64,000 nucleotides of DNA from JBIICI01 sp044238935 (GTDB taxonomy: Bacteria > Pseudomonadota > Alphaproteobacteria > Micavibrionales > Micavibrionaceae), in assembly GCA_044238935.1 (NCBI GenBank), contig JBIICI010000006.1, positions 1 to 64,000 of the forward strand, given 5' to 3'. This document shows positions 63,794 through 64,000 of the stretch, piece after piece. The position numbers and the translations under genes are program-made. Numbering within the stretch: the stretch's first letter is position 1; every line of letters begins with the position of its first letter. Below the pieces are notes generated by a model. The model was not told where the DNA came from and searched no databases. It saw only the letters and a list, made by a program, of their open reading frames with translations.

Positions 63794-64000
63794 TCAAAAA
63801 ATATCTAACAATCCTGAAAAACGCGCCACCTGTCCACCGCGTGGGTGGTCTAAAGCGGCGGCTTCGTCATGGCTCCATGAAGTGGGGGCAGGGATGTGGA
63901 CAGCATGCCAACCAGCCGCAAGCGCAGGGTTTACATCCGCCCGCACGCTATTGCCAATCATGCATAAATCATTAGGATCATAGCCAAATTTTTCGGCTGT
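63794..64000 (-). CDS. HAD-family hydrolase, C-terminal part (runs off the window)
   Basis: The 68 visible residues are the end of a haloacid-dehalogenase-like hydrolase. YDPNDLCMIGNSVRADVNPA contains the motif III/IV region (G-N-S with the acidic Asp that binds magnesium), followed by AAGWHAVHIPAPTSWSH. The catalytic motif I Asp lies beyond the right edge. It is convergent with rimM, two bases apart. Confidence 0.8.
   Translation of the reverse strand, partial: TAEKFGYDPNDLCMIGNSVRADVNPALAAGWHAVHIPAPTSWSHDEAAALDHPRGGQVARFSGLLDIF

Overview
The window is a chromosomal segment of an alphaproteobacterium of moderate to low GC content; no phylogenetic placement beyond that is possible from sequence reading alone. 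The alphaproteobacterial signs are a COQ9/TetR-like regulator, a yajC-secD-secF-Mth938 string, a ribosomal protein S16 with a long Ala/Glu tail, an initiator tRNA with a TCAGG/CCTGA anticodon stem, and copies of a palindromic intergenic repeat resembling those of alphaproteobacterial genomes. Chemotaxis, pilus, flagellar-type, nucleotide and amino-acid biosynthesis genes argue against an extremely reduced endosymbiont. RAP-domain, ankyrin-repeat and several AT-rich orphan proteins point to a lineage that may live in close contact with other cells (inference).

Layout. 0.3-4.4 kb: a RAP-domain repeat protein converging on sdhCDA, with sdhB absent. 4.5-9.5 kb: an orphan membrane protein, MlaE-MlaF lipid transporter genes followed by a SOUL protein, a glycerophosphodiesterase and a lipoprotein. 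9.8-16.8 kb: a chemoreceptor, a repeat-rich gap, a GH19 enzyme, a YejA-like binding protein with a PfkB kinase, then a TetR/COQ9-like protein and a tautomerase. 16.8-22.6 kb: a compact type IVb-pilus-like operon (PilP-like protein with Ig-type repeats, PilQ ATPase, PilR platform, one unknown). 22.7-29.3 kb: pyrB-HIT, dnaN, rplU-rpmA, an orphan, a TSUP permease and lipA. 29.3-36 kb: slt-ettA, a receiver protein with a degenerate GGDEF domain, a hydrolase, a glycosyltransferase and tRNA-fMet. 36-40.5 kb: yajC-secD-secF-Mth938 and an EF-hand protein. 40.8-50.3 kb: a divergent purA, an ankyrin mini-protein, esterase, MATE pump, grxC, a mini flagellar-rod-like protein, dnaQ-purU, cimA-heptosyltransferase-like, and a YpfH-like esterase. 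50.3-56.1 kb: a four-gene envelope operon (lipoprotein, two MotB-like proteins, 1117-residue repeat protein) with no motA. 56.1-60.4 kb: glycan genes around a csaA remnant and an EreA/ChaN-like protein. 60.4-64 kb: ffh-rpsP-(repeats)-orphan-rimM and the end of a HAD hydrolase.

Most genes are housekeeping. The less ordinary material is the MotB-pair operon, the pilus operon with its Ig-PilP fusion, the RAP protein, the degenerate signalling protein, the mini rod protein, the csaA remnant, and three kinds of intergenic palindromic DNA, one of which shows compensatory base changes between copies.
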